From the NCBI GenBank assembly GCA_948629335.1, contig CAPHZB010000028.1:1-17120 (forward strand): a stretch of DNA of 17,120 nt. Direction: 5' to 3'. This document shows positions 6,716 to 13,860 of the stretch, piece by piece. Position 1 is the stretch's first letter. Each line of letters starts with the position of its first letter. The translations under genes and the position numbers were made by a program. The notes under the pieces are model-generated. The model ran no database searches, had not been told where the DNA came from, and was given only the letters and a program-made list of their open reading frames with translations. This DNA is from an uncultured Bacilli bacterium (GTDB lineage Bacteria; Bacillota_I; Bacilli_A; RF39; UBA660).

Positions 6716-7588
6716 TTACTTGTTTATTTCATTTAAGACATCATTTAAAATTTTATCACTTTCAATTCTATTAATGGCAAAACATTTTTTACCTAAATCT
6801 TTAAAACTACTGCCACAATGATATATAATTTTCTTATCTACAATAATAAATCTATCATGAAATTTATTATTAGGAAAAAGTTCGACATTATGATACTGAT
6901 TCATATACTTTTTGATTAATGTTTCATTCATATTTGCAGAATAAATTATTATCTTGATATCTATTTCCTTTAAAATATCCAATAATTCTTTAACTGCATA
7001 ATTATCAATAATAATTCCCTTTTTTGCGTCATTTAAAATGTCTCATAGTAATGAGTAAGCATCATAAATCTGACCATCAAAGAATATCGCATTCGCTTTT
7101 TTATTTTCTTGTAATTTATCAAAAGAATCTTTTAGTAATTTTATTTCTTCATCATGCTTATATACTAAACTATTTATAAAATTTTGATTTACTAATGTAT
7201 CTGAAATATACTGTCTCATAGCAACAAATGCATCAATAATTTGAACGTTAACCTTGACTGCAATGTCACTTTTAAGAAGCCCAGATAACATCATTATTCC
7301 TTGTTCAGTTAATACATATGGTAAATATCTCGGTCCACCATGCACAAATTCATTTCTTAAACTTGAGATCACAAATTGTGATTTCAAGTTAACCATTTCT
7401 TCCGTATTTAATTGAAAACAAAATGATTCTGGAAATCTCATAATATTTCTTTTAATTGTTTGATTTATAATTCTTGTTTCTGTTTTATATAATTTCGCAA
7501 CATCAGAAGATAAAATGACTTGTTTACCTCTTACTTCAAAAATCATATTTTCAATTTTTAAACTTTCTTTTATTAATAACTCATTCAT
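6716..7588 (-). pseudogene. ORF6N-domain protein with C-terminal PLD-like domain, broken by in-frame TGA
   Basis: The frame from 7588 to 6716 would encode 290 residues, but codon 182 (7043-7045) is TGA. Before it lies the ORF6N domain of phage and mobile-element proteins: RGKQVILSSDVAKLY (20-34), RFPESFCFQL (51-60), GGPRYLPYVLTEQG (84-97), then a coiled-coil segment and FFDGQIYDAYSLL. After it the same frame continues with DILNDAKKG and a PLD-like tail containing KFHDRFIIVD (His about 244) and YHCGSSFKDLGKK. From my knowledge of intact relatives the stop replaces a leucine (TTA to TGA). The chosen ATG at 7588 has GGGAGG 9 nt upstream; a longer frame starting inside repeat B has weaker support. 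TGA as tryptophan is unlikely, since tryptophan is TGG in all neighbours. Intact members are thought to bind DNA. Confidence 0.75.
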
Positions 7589-7619
7589 AACACAAAACCT
7601 CCCTATTTTTTCCTTTATT

Positions 7620-7796
7620 TCAACTAGCGGGCACATACCAGTTAGGGTCGTATGATGAAACATATTCTCCAAAGACAACCTCTATAATATTTTTTTCAAA
7701 AATTAGTAAAAGAATCGATAATTTACTCATTTTTCTGTCTTTCTTTAGACTAAGCAATGACACACATTCCACATGACTAGAATGTATGTCATGAAT
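7620..7796. repeat. Direct repeat B: element boundary with rlmCD-like 3' end
   Basis: The core acacattccacatga is at 7762-7776, and the arm gactagaat...atgaat (7775-7796) is shared with copy A. On the minus strand the gene-like frame reads HVECVSLLSLKKDRK and stays open through the rest of the repeat, so this copy carries a different replacement C-terminus. The segment 7620-7705 is about nine-tenths identical to 9745-9830 in copy C. It includes the hairpin around cataccagttaggg. The stretch 7797-7937, up to the former AbiEii stop, is AT-rich and non-coding, with another attcataatg-type arm sequence near 7858-7877. Confidence 0.75.
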
Positions 7797-7937
7797 AATT
7801 CAAATCTACATGTTTAGGTATAACTGACTATGTCATAATATACAAACATATTAGGTACAATGTTCATTATGAATATATCATTTTTCTACTTCTATCATGA
7901 TTAAATTTTGCATAGGAACTACAAGGAAGAGTTATAA

Positions 7938-8789
7938 TTACACAACTATAACTTCACTATCTACTATATTGGTTATAAAACTCAATGATTCAAATAGACT
8001 ATCAAAAGATATATCACTAGAATACGGCGAAGTAATTTGATACTTTTCCCATAATTTTATTAGTTATTCACTAGTTTTCATATTGCTTATTTGTTCTCTA
8101 ATTTCCTCTATATTTAATTCTGTTTCCCTATTTTTAAATGTATTTTTTATTGCCATAACTAAATTCTTAAAATTTATTTTTTCTTTATTTTCTTCGATTA
8201 GAATATAAACATCATAAAAGTCTTTCATTCGAGTATTATAAATATCTCTATCAATAATTGTCTGATACTTTTCTGCTATGACAGTTTCAAGTGTATATGC
8301 GAGTATTGGTATTTTTCTATCTTCAAAATAGCAATTATAGTTATATTCTATTTCTCTTGGGGTTATTTTATCGCCTGTTGTTAGTTCTATTGCTAAATAT
8401 ACTTTTAATGTTGACATAGTGGCTAATATATTTATCTTGAATCCACCATATTCACTTTCTTGTCGTATATCTTTGACATCTTCTATTTTAAAGTCTATTT
8501 CATCAGCTAAATCTATACTTAATATATCACTTACTATTTGTGTTACTTTTTCTCTTTCTAGTGGCAAGCCTTTTAGAGTTGCATCCATATCTTTAGTTGT
8601 TCGCACGTCTACTCCTATAATTGAAGATAGCAGAAGTCCACCTTTTAAAATAATATTATGCTTATATTTACTTTTAGAAAGTCTATCTAAAATATGTTCA
8701 AAGAAATACATTTGATATAGTTGAGCTGACAAATTGTTATCGCCATTTACTTTTTTTGAAATGATACTTTTTAATTTATCTTTATTCAC
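7938..8789 (-). pseudogene. abiEii: AbiEii/AbiGii-type nucleotidyltransferase toxin, truncated by in-frame TAA
   Basis: The open part (8064-8789, GTG start, 241 residues) is a type IV toxin of the AbiEii family. ILKGGLLLSSI (47-57) gives the GG of the nucleotidyltransferase fold, TKDMDATL (65-72) supplies the paired aspartates, and EKYQTIIDR (173-181) and TRMKDFYDVYIL (186-197) are the family's later motifs. TAA at 8064-8066 ends it, but the same frame continues for 41 codons (LIKLWEKYQITSPYSSDI ...) to a TAA at 7938. That gives 283 residues, the usual length and style of C-terminus for the family. A CAA-to-TAA change would explain it. AbiEii proteins inhibit growth by nucleotide transfer to a cellular target. 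The catalytic core is complete, so partial activity cannot be excluded. The start overlaps the antitoxin stop by one base (TAGTG), implying translational coupling. Confidence 0.8.
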
Positions 8790-9382
8790 TACAATAAAAC
8801 CTCCATATATCCACTTACCTTTTTTTCTATATTCATTGCTTTTGCATATTTAGTAAGTCTACTTAAATTTTTATTTTTACTTTTGGCATAATCTTTTAAT
8901 GCTTTAGAAAAAATCTCAGCATCCATTTTATTTTTATTTTTAATAATATCGCATATTGTTCTTTCAATATCATAAACTTTAATTTTCATTCCAAAAGGTG
9001 AAATTATTTCTACAACACCTAAATCAAGTAGTTCCCTTTTTACAAAATTAGGAATTACATTTTTTTCTTTTTGTAATACTCCACTATATCCAAAAGGCAA
9101 AGTAACATTATATACTAATGGTGTACGATCAGATAAATTGTGAAGATAAAGTGCAGTTGCCATTGAAAATCTGACACATTTACTTTTAGAAGCAATTTTA
9201 TAATATTCATCTTCTATATAGTCTGGTAGTCCATAGTAACCTCTTGAAATCCTGACTAAAATTCCTTTGTTAACCATATTTGTTAAAAAGGTTTTATTGA
9301 TTCCATTTTTTACAACTTCTTTAGTTGTAATATAGCCATTATTTTTTTCAACAATTTTTAAAATTTTATCATAATAATTCAT
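8789..9382 (-). CDS. abiEi: AbiEi-type antitoxin, transcriptional repressor
   Basis: A 197-residue protein. Residues 1-52 form a winged helix-turn-helix: TTKEVVKNGINKTFLTNMVNKG, then the family-typical LVRISRGYYGLP (42-53). The C-terminal domain has FSMATALYLHNLSDRTP and YDIERTICDII (137-147), both characteristic of AbiEi. In AbiE systems the antitoxin does not bind the toxin; it represses the operon through its winged helix while its C-terminal domain counters toxicity. A strong promoter lies at 9408-9436, with AAAGGA about 10 nt before the ATG. It is directly followed by abiEii with a one-base overlap. The antitoxin looks intact while the toxin is truncated, the expected direction of decay. 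Confidence 0.85.
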   Translation of the reverse strand: MNYYDKILKIVEKNNGYITTKEVVKNGINKTFLTNMVNKGILVRISRGYYGLPDYIEDEYYKIASKSKCVRFSMATALYLHNLSDRTPLVYNVTLPFGYSGVLQKEKNVIPNFVKRELLDLGVVEIISPFGMKIKVYDIERTICDIIKNKNKMDAEIFSKALKDYAKSKNKNLSRLTKYAKAMNIEKKVSGYMEVLL

Positions 9383-9407
9383 AAGTTTTATTTCCTTTCT
9401 AACTAAA

Positions 9408-9436
9408 ATTATAATATTTATTCGTTAAAAAGTAAA
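9408..9436 (-). promoter_or_regulatory. Promoter of the abiE operon
   Basis: Minus strand -35 TTTACT (plus 9431-9436), exact 17-nt spacer, -10 TATAAT (plus 9408-9413). It overlaps the end of the ParA remnant, so the junction that truncated parA placed this promoter, or kept it, directly upstream of abiEi. AbiEi would be expected to bind nearby, but I do not see a clear pair of inverted operators. Confidence 0.7.
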
Positions 9437-9517
9437 TAATTTTATCCTTTGAATTGTGGTGATTTTGCCCACTCCACCTTTTTGATTTGCCACTGCAATA
9501 ATTTTGCATAGCGACAT
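9425..9517 (-). pseudogene. ParA/Soj-type ATPase, 5' remnant
   Basis: A 30-codon frame beginning MSLCKIIAVANQKGGVGK. KIIAVANQKGGVGK is the start and deviant Walker A motif of ParA/Soj partition ATPases, normally followed by TTT. Here the next residue is Ile, which removes the Thr that coordinates Mg, and homology stops after ITT, giving way to unrelated sequence and a TAA. AAAGGAGG (plus 9527-9534) lies 9 nt before this ATG; another in-frame ATG at 9523 is only 3 nt from it. Full-length ParA is about 250-270 residues, so nearly all of it is gone. This marks a former plasmid-like or integrative element between repeats B and C. Confidence 0.75.
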
Positions 9518-9583
9518 ATACATTTTCCTCCTTTCTTTAAACTCTAGCCACTCTATAAAAATAAAATGGCTATGTATGGGCAT

Positions 9584-9612
9584 AAAAAAGAACTGACCAT
9601 TATAATCAGTTC
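9584..9612 (-). terminator. Intrinsic terminator inside the island
   Basis: Minus strand GAACTGA (plus 9606-9612) pairs with TCAGTTC (plus 9590-9596) across a 9-nt loop, followed by six T (plus 9584-9589). It lies 16 nt past the stop of the gene fragment at 9628-9744, and presumably once ended that gene's transcript. Confidence 0.75.
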
Positions 9613-9627
9613 AAAGTATGTTATCAA

Positions 9628-9744
9628 TTATTTGCTTTTATCTTTTAATAATTTCAATAATAAGTCATCAATAAGAACAGTATCTTCTTTTTCTCTTATT
9701 AACTTATTTTTAAATTCCACTATCCATTTATTATTATTCCAAAT
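9628..9744 (-). pseudogene. 3' fragment of an unknown gene
   Basis: A 38-codon open frame ending in TAA reads as a natural protein C-terminus, for example KWIVEFKNKLIREKED and LLLKLLKDKSK. It has no start codon or ribosome site and begins at the very edge of repeat C, where a TGA (9745-9747) precedes it. A good terminator follows. The most economical reading is the tail of a deleted element gene lying upstream of parA. I do not recognise the family. Confidence 0.4.
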
Positions 9745-9950
9745 TCAACTAGTCAACACATACCAGTTAGGGTGGTATGATGAAACATATTCTCCACAGA
9801 CAACCTCCACAATAATTTTTTCAAAAATTAGTAAAAATATCAATTTTTTATCGTTTTTTTACCATTTTTTTGACCCCTACTGAATAGTTGATTCTCCCAG
9901 TATTTATATGGATTTATCGCCTATTTAACACGCATACACATTCCACATGA
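9745..9950. repeat. Direct repeat C: rlmCD 3' end and adjoining element end
   Basis: The core acacattccacatga is at 9936-9950, inside the last codons of the methyltransferase gene. It shares about 125 nt with copy A (gene end plus flank) and a distinct segment of about 90 nt (9745-9830) with copy B. The latter contains a hairpin, catacc...ggtatg, and a short frame MFHHTTLTGMC preceded by GGAGG. The copy therefore joins both shared parts and is the most complete of the three. Confidence 0.75.
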
Positions 9951-11131
9951 TAAGTATTTGGAAACATATCAACAGGTGTAATGGATTCCACTTTATACTG
10001 CTTTAAAAGGACTTCTAAATCTCTTTTCAAAGTCATTAAATCACAAGATACATAAATAATCTTAGGAACTTTTTCTTTAAGTAAATGTTCCTTCGTATGT
10101 TTATCTAACCCACTCCTTGGTGGATCAACAATAACAGTAGAAAATTTATCTAATTTTTCATGAAATAAGGAGGTATTTAAGCAAGAAAAATGGGCATTCT
10201 GTAATTGATTCTTTTTTTTATTTTCAAAGGCATCTTCTACTGCACTTTTACAAAGTTCAACACCATATAAGGATTTTATCTTATCACTTAGAAAAATACC
10301 AATAGAGCCTGTCCCACAATATAAATCTAAAACAGTTTCTCCTTCTTCTATATAACTTTTTACAACATTATATAACTTTATAGCGCCATCTGTATTTACT
10401 TGAAAAAAAGAAAGTGGAGATATCTTATATGTATATTGTTCTAGTTTTTCATGAATAAAACCATCTCCCCATAAAATATGAACATTACCATCATCAAAAA
10501 GAAAAGTAGTTACAAATTCTTTTAAAAAAGTAAAATCAAAATTCATATTCTTTCCCTTTAAATAGACCATCACCTCTTTTGTATACTTTCCCTCTCGAAT
10601 CATTACTTCCTCTAAAAAGGATAATGGAATCTTTTTATGAATCTCTTTTAAAATCTGGTTCATCTTTTCTGAAATCAAAAAACAAGTAGCAACAGAAACA
10701 ATTCTATGAGAATCTTTTTCATAAAAACCTATCTTTTCATCTACTTTAAAAGTCACTTTGTTTCTATAATACAAATTATTATCATATACAATTTTATTTA
10801 TTAAATCTGTATCTATTAAATCACCCAATACATTTTTTACCTTACCTTCCTTAAAATACAATTGTTCCTCATAAGACATATGCATAATGTCACATCCACC
10901 ACAAATGCCAAAAAGAGGGCAAATCGGATGTACACGTTTTTGACTTTTTTCTAAATAGGAGATAATTCTTCCAACACTATATTTTCTCTTTTCCTTTATC
11001 AATTCAATATAAACCGTTTCACCAACTAAAGCATTAGGCACAAAAACCACTTTTCCATTAAGTTTTCCAATACCTCTTCCTTCAGAATCAAGTGCATAAA
11101 TTTTAATTTTTTCTTTCATATTAAACACCAT
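9914..11131 (-). CDS. rlmCD: 23S rRNA (uracil-5-)-methyltransferase, RlmCD/RumA type
   Basis: A 405-residue RumA-family enzyme that uses SAM to make 5-methyluridine in RNA. The N-terminal TRAM domain covers about 5-60. Iron-sulfur cysteines are Cys71, Cys77 and Cys80 (CPLFGICGGC) plus Cys150. The SAM motif is VLDLYCGTGSIG (267-278), then VDPPRSGLDKH (335-345) and catalytic Cys363 in IYVSCDLMTLKRDL. The C-terminal MFPNTYHVECVCVLNRR is the family signature. In Gram-positives one such enzyme often methylates both 23S sites, but RlmD-like or TrmA-like specificity cannot be excluded. No strong ribosome site is seen. A TATAAT at 11136-11141 would start transcripts at the first ATG (11131, leaderless), while TTGACA/TATCTT at 11163-11191 gives a leader of about 30 nt. 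Met5 (11119) is an alternative start. Its last codons lie within repeat C. Confidence 0.9.
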   Translation of the reverse strand: MVFNMKEKIKIYALDSEGRGIGKLNGKVVFVPNALVGETVYIELIKEKRKYSVGRIISYLEKSQKRVHPICPLFGICGGCDIMHMSYEEQLYFKEGKVKNVLGDLIDTDLINKIVYDNNLYYRNKVTFKVDEKIGFYEKDSHRIVSVATCFLISEKMNQILKEIHKKIPLSFLEEVMIREGKYTKEVMVYLKGKNMNFDFTFLKEFVTTFLFDDGNVHILWGDGFIHEKLEQYTYKISPLSFFQVNTDGAIKLYNVVKSYIEEGETVLDLYCGTGSIGIFLSDKIKSLYGVELCKSAVEDAFENKKKNQLQNAHFSCLNTSLFHEKLDKFSTVIVDPPRSGLDKHTKEHLLKEKVPKIIYVSCDLMTLKRDLEVLLKQYKVESITPVDMFPNTYHVECVCVLNRR

Positions 11132-11162
11132 TTTAATTATACAAAAAAACTTTTCATTTGAG

Positions 11163-11191
11163 AAGATACATAGTTTTATTTATTTTGTCAA
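11163..11191 (-). promoter_or_regulatory. Promoter of the methyltransferase gene
   Basis: Minus strand -35 TTGACA (plus 11186-11191), 17-nt spacer, -10 TATCTT (plus 11163-11168). It reads toward rlmCD from the 87-bp gap shared with the divergent germination operon. A second -10-like TATAAT lies at 11136-11141 without a good -35. I see no convincing sigma-G promoter for the germination operon on the plus strand in this gap. Confidence 0.55.
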
Positions 11192-11218
11192 TAATAACAA
11201 GGAAGTAGAAGGTGAATT

Positions 11219-12694
11219 ATGGATCATATTAAAAGAAAAATTGATAGTAATTTTAAATTTATTGAAGAAAGTTATGGAAATAGTGCTGATATTGTCAAAA
11301 GAAAAATAGAAATCAACGGTGAAAAAATTGGCTACATTTATTTAGAAAGTGTCGCTAGTGATGATAAAATTAGTAACTTCTTTATGAAGGATATCAGTAG
11401 TTATATAAAAGAAAAAAAGAAACCTTTTTTTGATGAAATCTTTGATTCTTTGGAAAATACGATTCCAAATAGCCATTTAAAAGTCGTTCAGAAAAAAGAA
11501 GAACTCTTTTATCTTTTATCGGGTGGATATACTTGTATCTTTGTAGAAGGAGAGAAAAAAGCTCTTGCGATTGAAACAAAAACCACATTAGATCGTGGTG
11601 TCCAAGAATCATCAAGTGAGGCCGTTGTAAGAGGACCGAAAGATAGTTTTACTGAAAACCACAATGTAAATTTAGGGTTGATTCGAAAACGAATTAAAGA
11701 TAAAAATTTATGGATGGAAGAAATCAAAATTGGTAGAAGAACACAAAGCAAAGTAACAGTTTCTTACTTAAAAGATGTAGTTGACCCAAATCTTATTGAA
11801 CGAATCATGCATGATCTAAAAAAAATCGATATTGATGGAATTTTAGATAGTGGGTATATTCGAGAATTCCTATTAAAAGGAAAACGATCTTTCTTCCCAC
11901 AATTTATCAGTACAGAACGTCCCGATTTAGCGTCCATGTCCATTTTAGAAGGAAAAGCTGTTATCTTAGTAGAAAATAGTCCTTATGCCTTGATTATTCC
12001 TGGGCTACTAATTGACTTTATGCATACTCCAGAAGATGAATATCAAAAACCAATCAATGTTACTTTTGTAAGAATTTTAAGAACATTTTCCTTCTTTTTA
12101 ACCATCTTTCTTCCTGGGTTATATGTTGCTCTTACGACATTCAATCAAGAAATTATTCCAAATGAACTCCTCATTTCCCTGGCCGTTCAGCGGGAAGGAG
12201 TTCCCTTTCCAACAGCAGTAGAAACACTCATGATGATTGTCACTTTTGAGCTTCTTAGAGAAAGTGATATTCGAATACCAAATGCTTCAGGAAGTTCTAT
12301 CGGTATTGTAGGTGCCTTGGTTCTTGGCGAGGCCGCTGTTACTGCTGGAATTGTATCACCGATTGTTATCATTATTATCGGTGTCACTTCTATTAGCGGA
12401 CTCTTATTTACAGATATTGATATGGTGAATGGAATTCGTTGGTGGAGAATCATTGTTGTTTTATTCTCATGTAGCATGGGTATTATTGGTTTTGTCGCAG
12501 TATTTTTATTATTTATCATTAAACTTTGTAGTCTAGAATACAACGGTGTTCCTTATCTAGCTCCTATTGCCCCATTTAATTTAGAGGCAGAAAAAGATGC
12601 TATTGTCAAATTTCCACGATTCAAATTAAGTAAAAGACCACCATATTTAACAAAATCAAACCAAACAAGATTGAGGGATAGAGATGAAAATTAA
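11219..12694 (+). CDS. gerKA: Spore germination protein GerA/GerKA family (receptor A subunit)
   Basis: A 491-residue inner-membrane protein. The soluble N-terminal domain (1-280) includes the family block SSSEAVVRGPKDSFTE (131-146) and NLGLIRKRIKDKNLWMEEIKIGRRT. Membrane segments fall at about 287-305, 358-378, 380-398 and 410-436, with REGVPFPTAVETLMMIVTFELLRE between and YLAPIAPF near the C-terminus, all typical of GerA-family A subunits. A, B and C subunits form the germinant receptor that senses nutrients; A subunits have been shown to assemble as ion channels. AAGGTG sits about 5 nt before the ATG. It is the first gene of the A-C-B operon and overlaps the next by 11 nt. Germinant specificity and exact paralogue (GerA, GerB, GerK) cannot be told, so the symbol is by family. 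Confidence 0.9.
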   Translation: MDHIKRKIDSNFKFIEESYGNSADIVKRKIEINGEKIGYIYLESVASDDKISNFFMKDISSYIKEKKKPFFDEIFDSLENTIPNSHLKVVQKKEELFYLLSGGYTCIFVEGEKKALAIETKTTLDRGVQESSSEAVVRGPKDSFTENHNVNLGLIRKRIKDKNLWMEEIKIGRRTQSKVTVSYLKDVVDPNLIERIMHDLKKIDIDGILDSGYIREFLLKGKRSFFPQFISTERPDLASMSILEGKAVILVENSPYALIIPGLLIDFMHTPEDEYQKPINVTFVRILRTFSFFLTIFLPGLYVALTTFNQEIIPNELLISLAVQREGVPFPTAVETLMMIVTFELLRESDIRIPNASGSSIGIVGALVLGEAAVTAGIVSPIVIIIIGVTSISGLLFTDIDMVNGIRWWRIIVVLFSCSMGIIGFVAVFLLFIIKLCSLEYNGVPYLAPIAPFNLEAEKDAIVKFPRFKLSKRPPYLTKSNQTRLRDRDEN

Positions 12695-13859
12695 GTTATT
12701 TTTTATAAGTTTATGTTGTTTTCTACTCACAGGATGTTATAACTATAATGAATTAAATACGCTTGCCATTGCAACAGGCATGTCCATCAACTATAAAGAT
12801 GATCAATATGAAGTGAGTCTTTTGATTGCGAATTCCAAACAAGCGCAGGTCAGCTCTAAAGAAGGAGAATCACAATCCATTGTCTATGAAGGGAAAGGAA
12901 GAACAATTAGTGAAGCACTAAGAGAAATTGACATTATTAGCCCAAAGAATATTTATATTGGACACTTATCTTTTATTGTCGTTTCTGAATCTCTAGCCAA
13001 AGAGGGACTAATTGATAGTTTAGATTATCTTCTCCGCGATCCTGAATCCGTAAAAAGATTTTATCTCATTATGGCAAAAGACGCAGAAGCAAAAGATATT
13101 TTAGAAATAGTAAGCCCTCTGGAATCCTTCCCTGCACAAAGTATTTCCACTGCTATTAGTTTCTCAAGAGAATCGCAAGCAGTTACTTCAACAATTCCTT
13201 ATAGTAGCTTTGTAGAAAACTTAGTTAAAAAGGGAGCAGAACCCGTTTTAGCAACCATTGAATTAAAAGGGAACGCTAAAAAAGGGAAGACCGAAGAAAG
13301 CCTTCAGAATACAACTCCAAAAGCTTATTTACAATTGTCAGCCCTAGCTCTTTTTAAAAAAGATAAACTAGTTCATATTACAAACGATGAAGAAAGCCAA
13401 GGAATTAATGTTATTAATAACGATATTGGAGAACTTCTTTTAAATTGTAATTGTAGTGGAGGAAAAGCAGAAATTGAAGTTCAAAATCTTAAAACAAGTA
13501 GACAAGTATCTATTAAAAATGGGAAACCACATATTTTAGTGAAAGTAAAGGGAAAAGGTTCTCTTCAAGAAAGCAATTGTAAACTAAATTTAGAAGATGA
13601 GAAAAATATTCTTTCTTTAGAAGAAAAGGCAAATGAAGAAGTAAAACGATTAATGAAAAAAGCAGTAGCTGTTACTAAAAAGTTTGAAACAGATTCCTTT
13701 GGATTTGGAAATTTAATTTACAAATTTCATCCTCAAGTATTTAAAACAGTAGAAAATGACTGGAATGAAGAAGGATTCAAAGACTTAGATATTTCTTATG
13801 ATGTAGATATTCGATTAGAATTTAAAGGCTCTACTGAATCTGGAATTAAGGAGAATTAA
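12684..13859 (+). CDS. gerKC: Spore germination lipoprotein, Ger(x)C family (receptor C subunit)
   Basis: A 391-residue lipoprotein. A short hydrophobic signal (FFISLCCFLLTGC) ends in the lipobox LTGC, with Cys18 as the lipidated residue. The mature part opens with WNYNEL-like YNYNELNTLAIATGMSINY, the conserved beginning of GerC proteins, followed by GKGRTISEALREIDIISPKNIYIGHL. The C-terminal domain (about 210-380) contains EEVKRLMKKAVAVTKKFETDSFGFGNLIYKFHP, also typical. It anchors to the outer face of the spore inner membrane and completes the receptor. The start is inside gerKA, with GAGGG 7-8 nt upstream, so translation is probably coupled. Length is usual for the family. No damage is seen. 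Confidence 0.9.
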   Translation: MKIKLFFISLCCFLLTGCYNYNELNTLAIATGMSINYKDDQYEVSLLIANSKQAQVSSKEGESQSIVYEGKGRTISEALREIDIISPKNIYIGHLSFIVVSESLAKEGLIDSLDYLLRDPESVKRFYLIMAKDAEAKDILEIVSPLESFPAQSISTAISFSRESQAVTSTIPYSSFVENLVKKGAEPVLATIELKGNAKKGKTEESLQNTTPKAYLQLSALALFKKDKLVHITNDEESQGINVINNDIGELLLNCNCSGGKAEIEVQNLKTSRQVSIKNGKPHILVKVKGKGSLQESNCKLNLEDEKNILSLEEKANEEVKRLMKKAVAVTKKFETDSFGFGNLIYKFHPQVFKTVENDWNEEGFKDLDISYDVDIRLEFKGSTESGIKEN

Positions 13860-13860
13860 T

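Noticed and set aside
7043..7045. TGA read as tryptophan (alternative code), which would make the ORF6N gene intact
   Set aside because: All other genes are full length without in-frame TGA and use TGG for tryptophan (for example two TGG codons in the RWWR of gerKA). Intact relatives, as I recall them, have leucine here. The nearby abiEii break is a TAA, so recoding would not explain both.
7589..7678. N-terminal extension of the ORF6N protein into repeat B
   Set aside because: The extension is encoded by the shared repeat, while the ATG at 7588 has a proper GGGAGG site and the start typical for the family. The repeat-encoded part is treated as a separate observation.
12187..12543. 118-codon minus-strand frame opposite gerKA
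   Set aside because: It lies antisense to the conserved membrane part of gerKA and has no domain or ribosome site.
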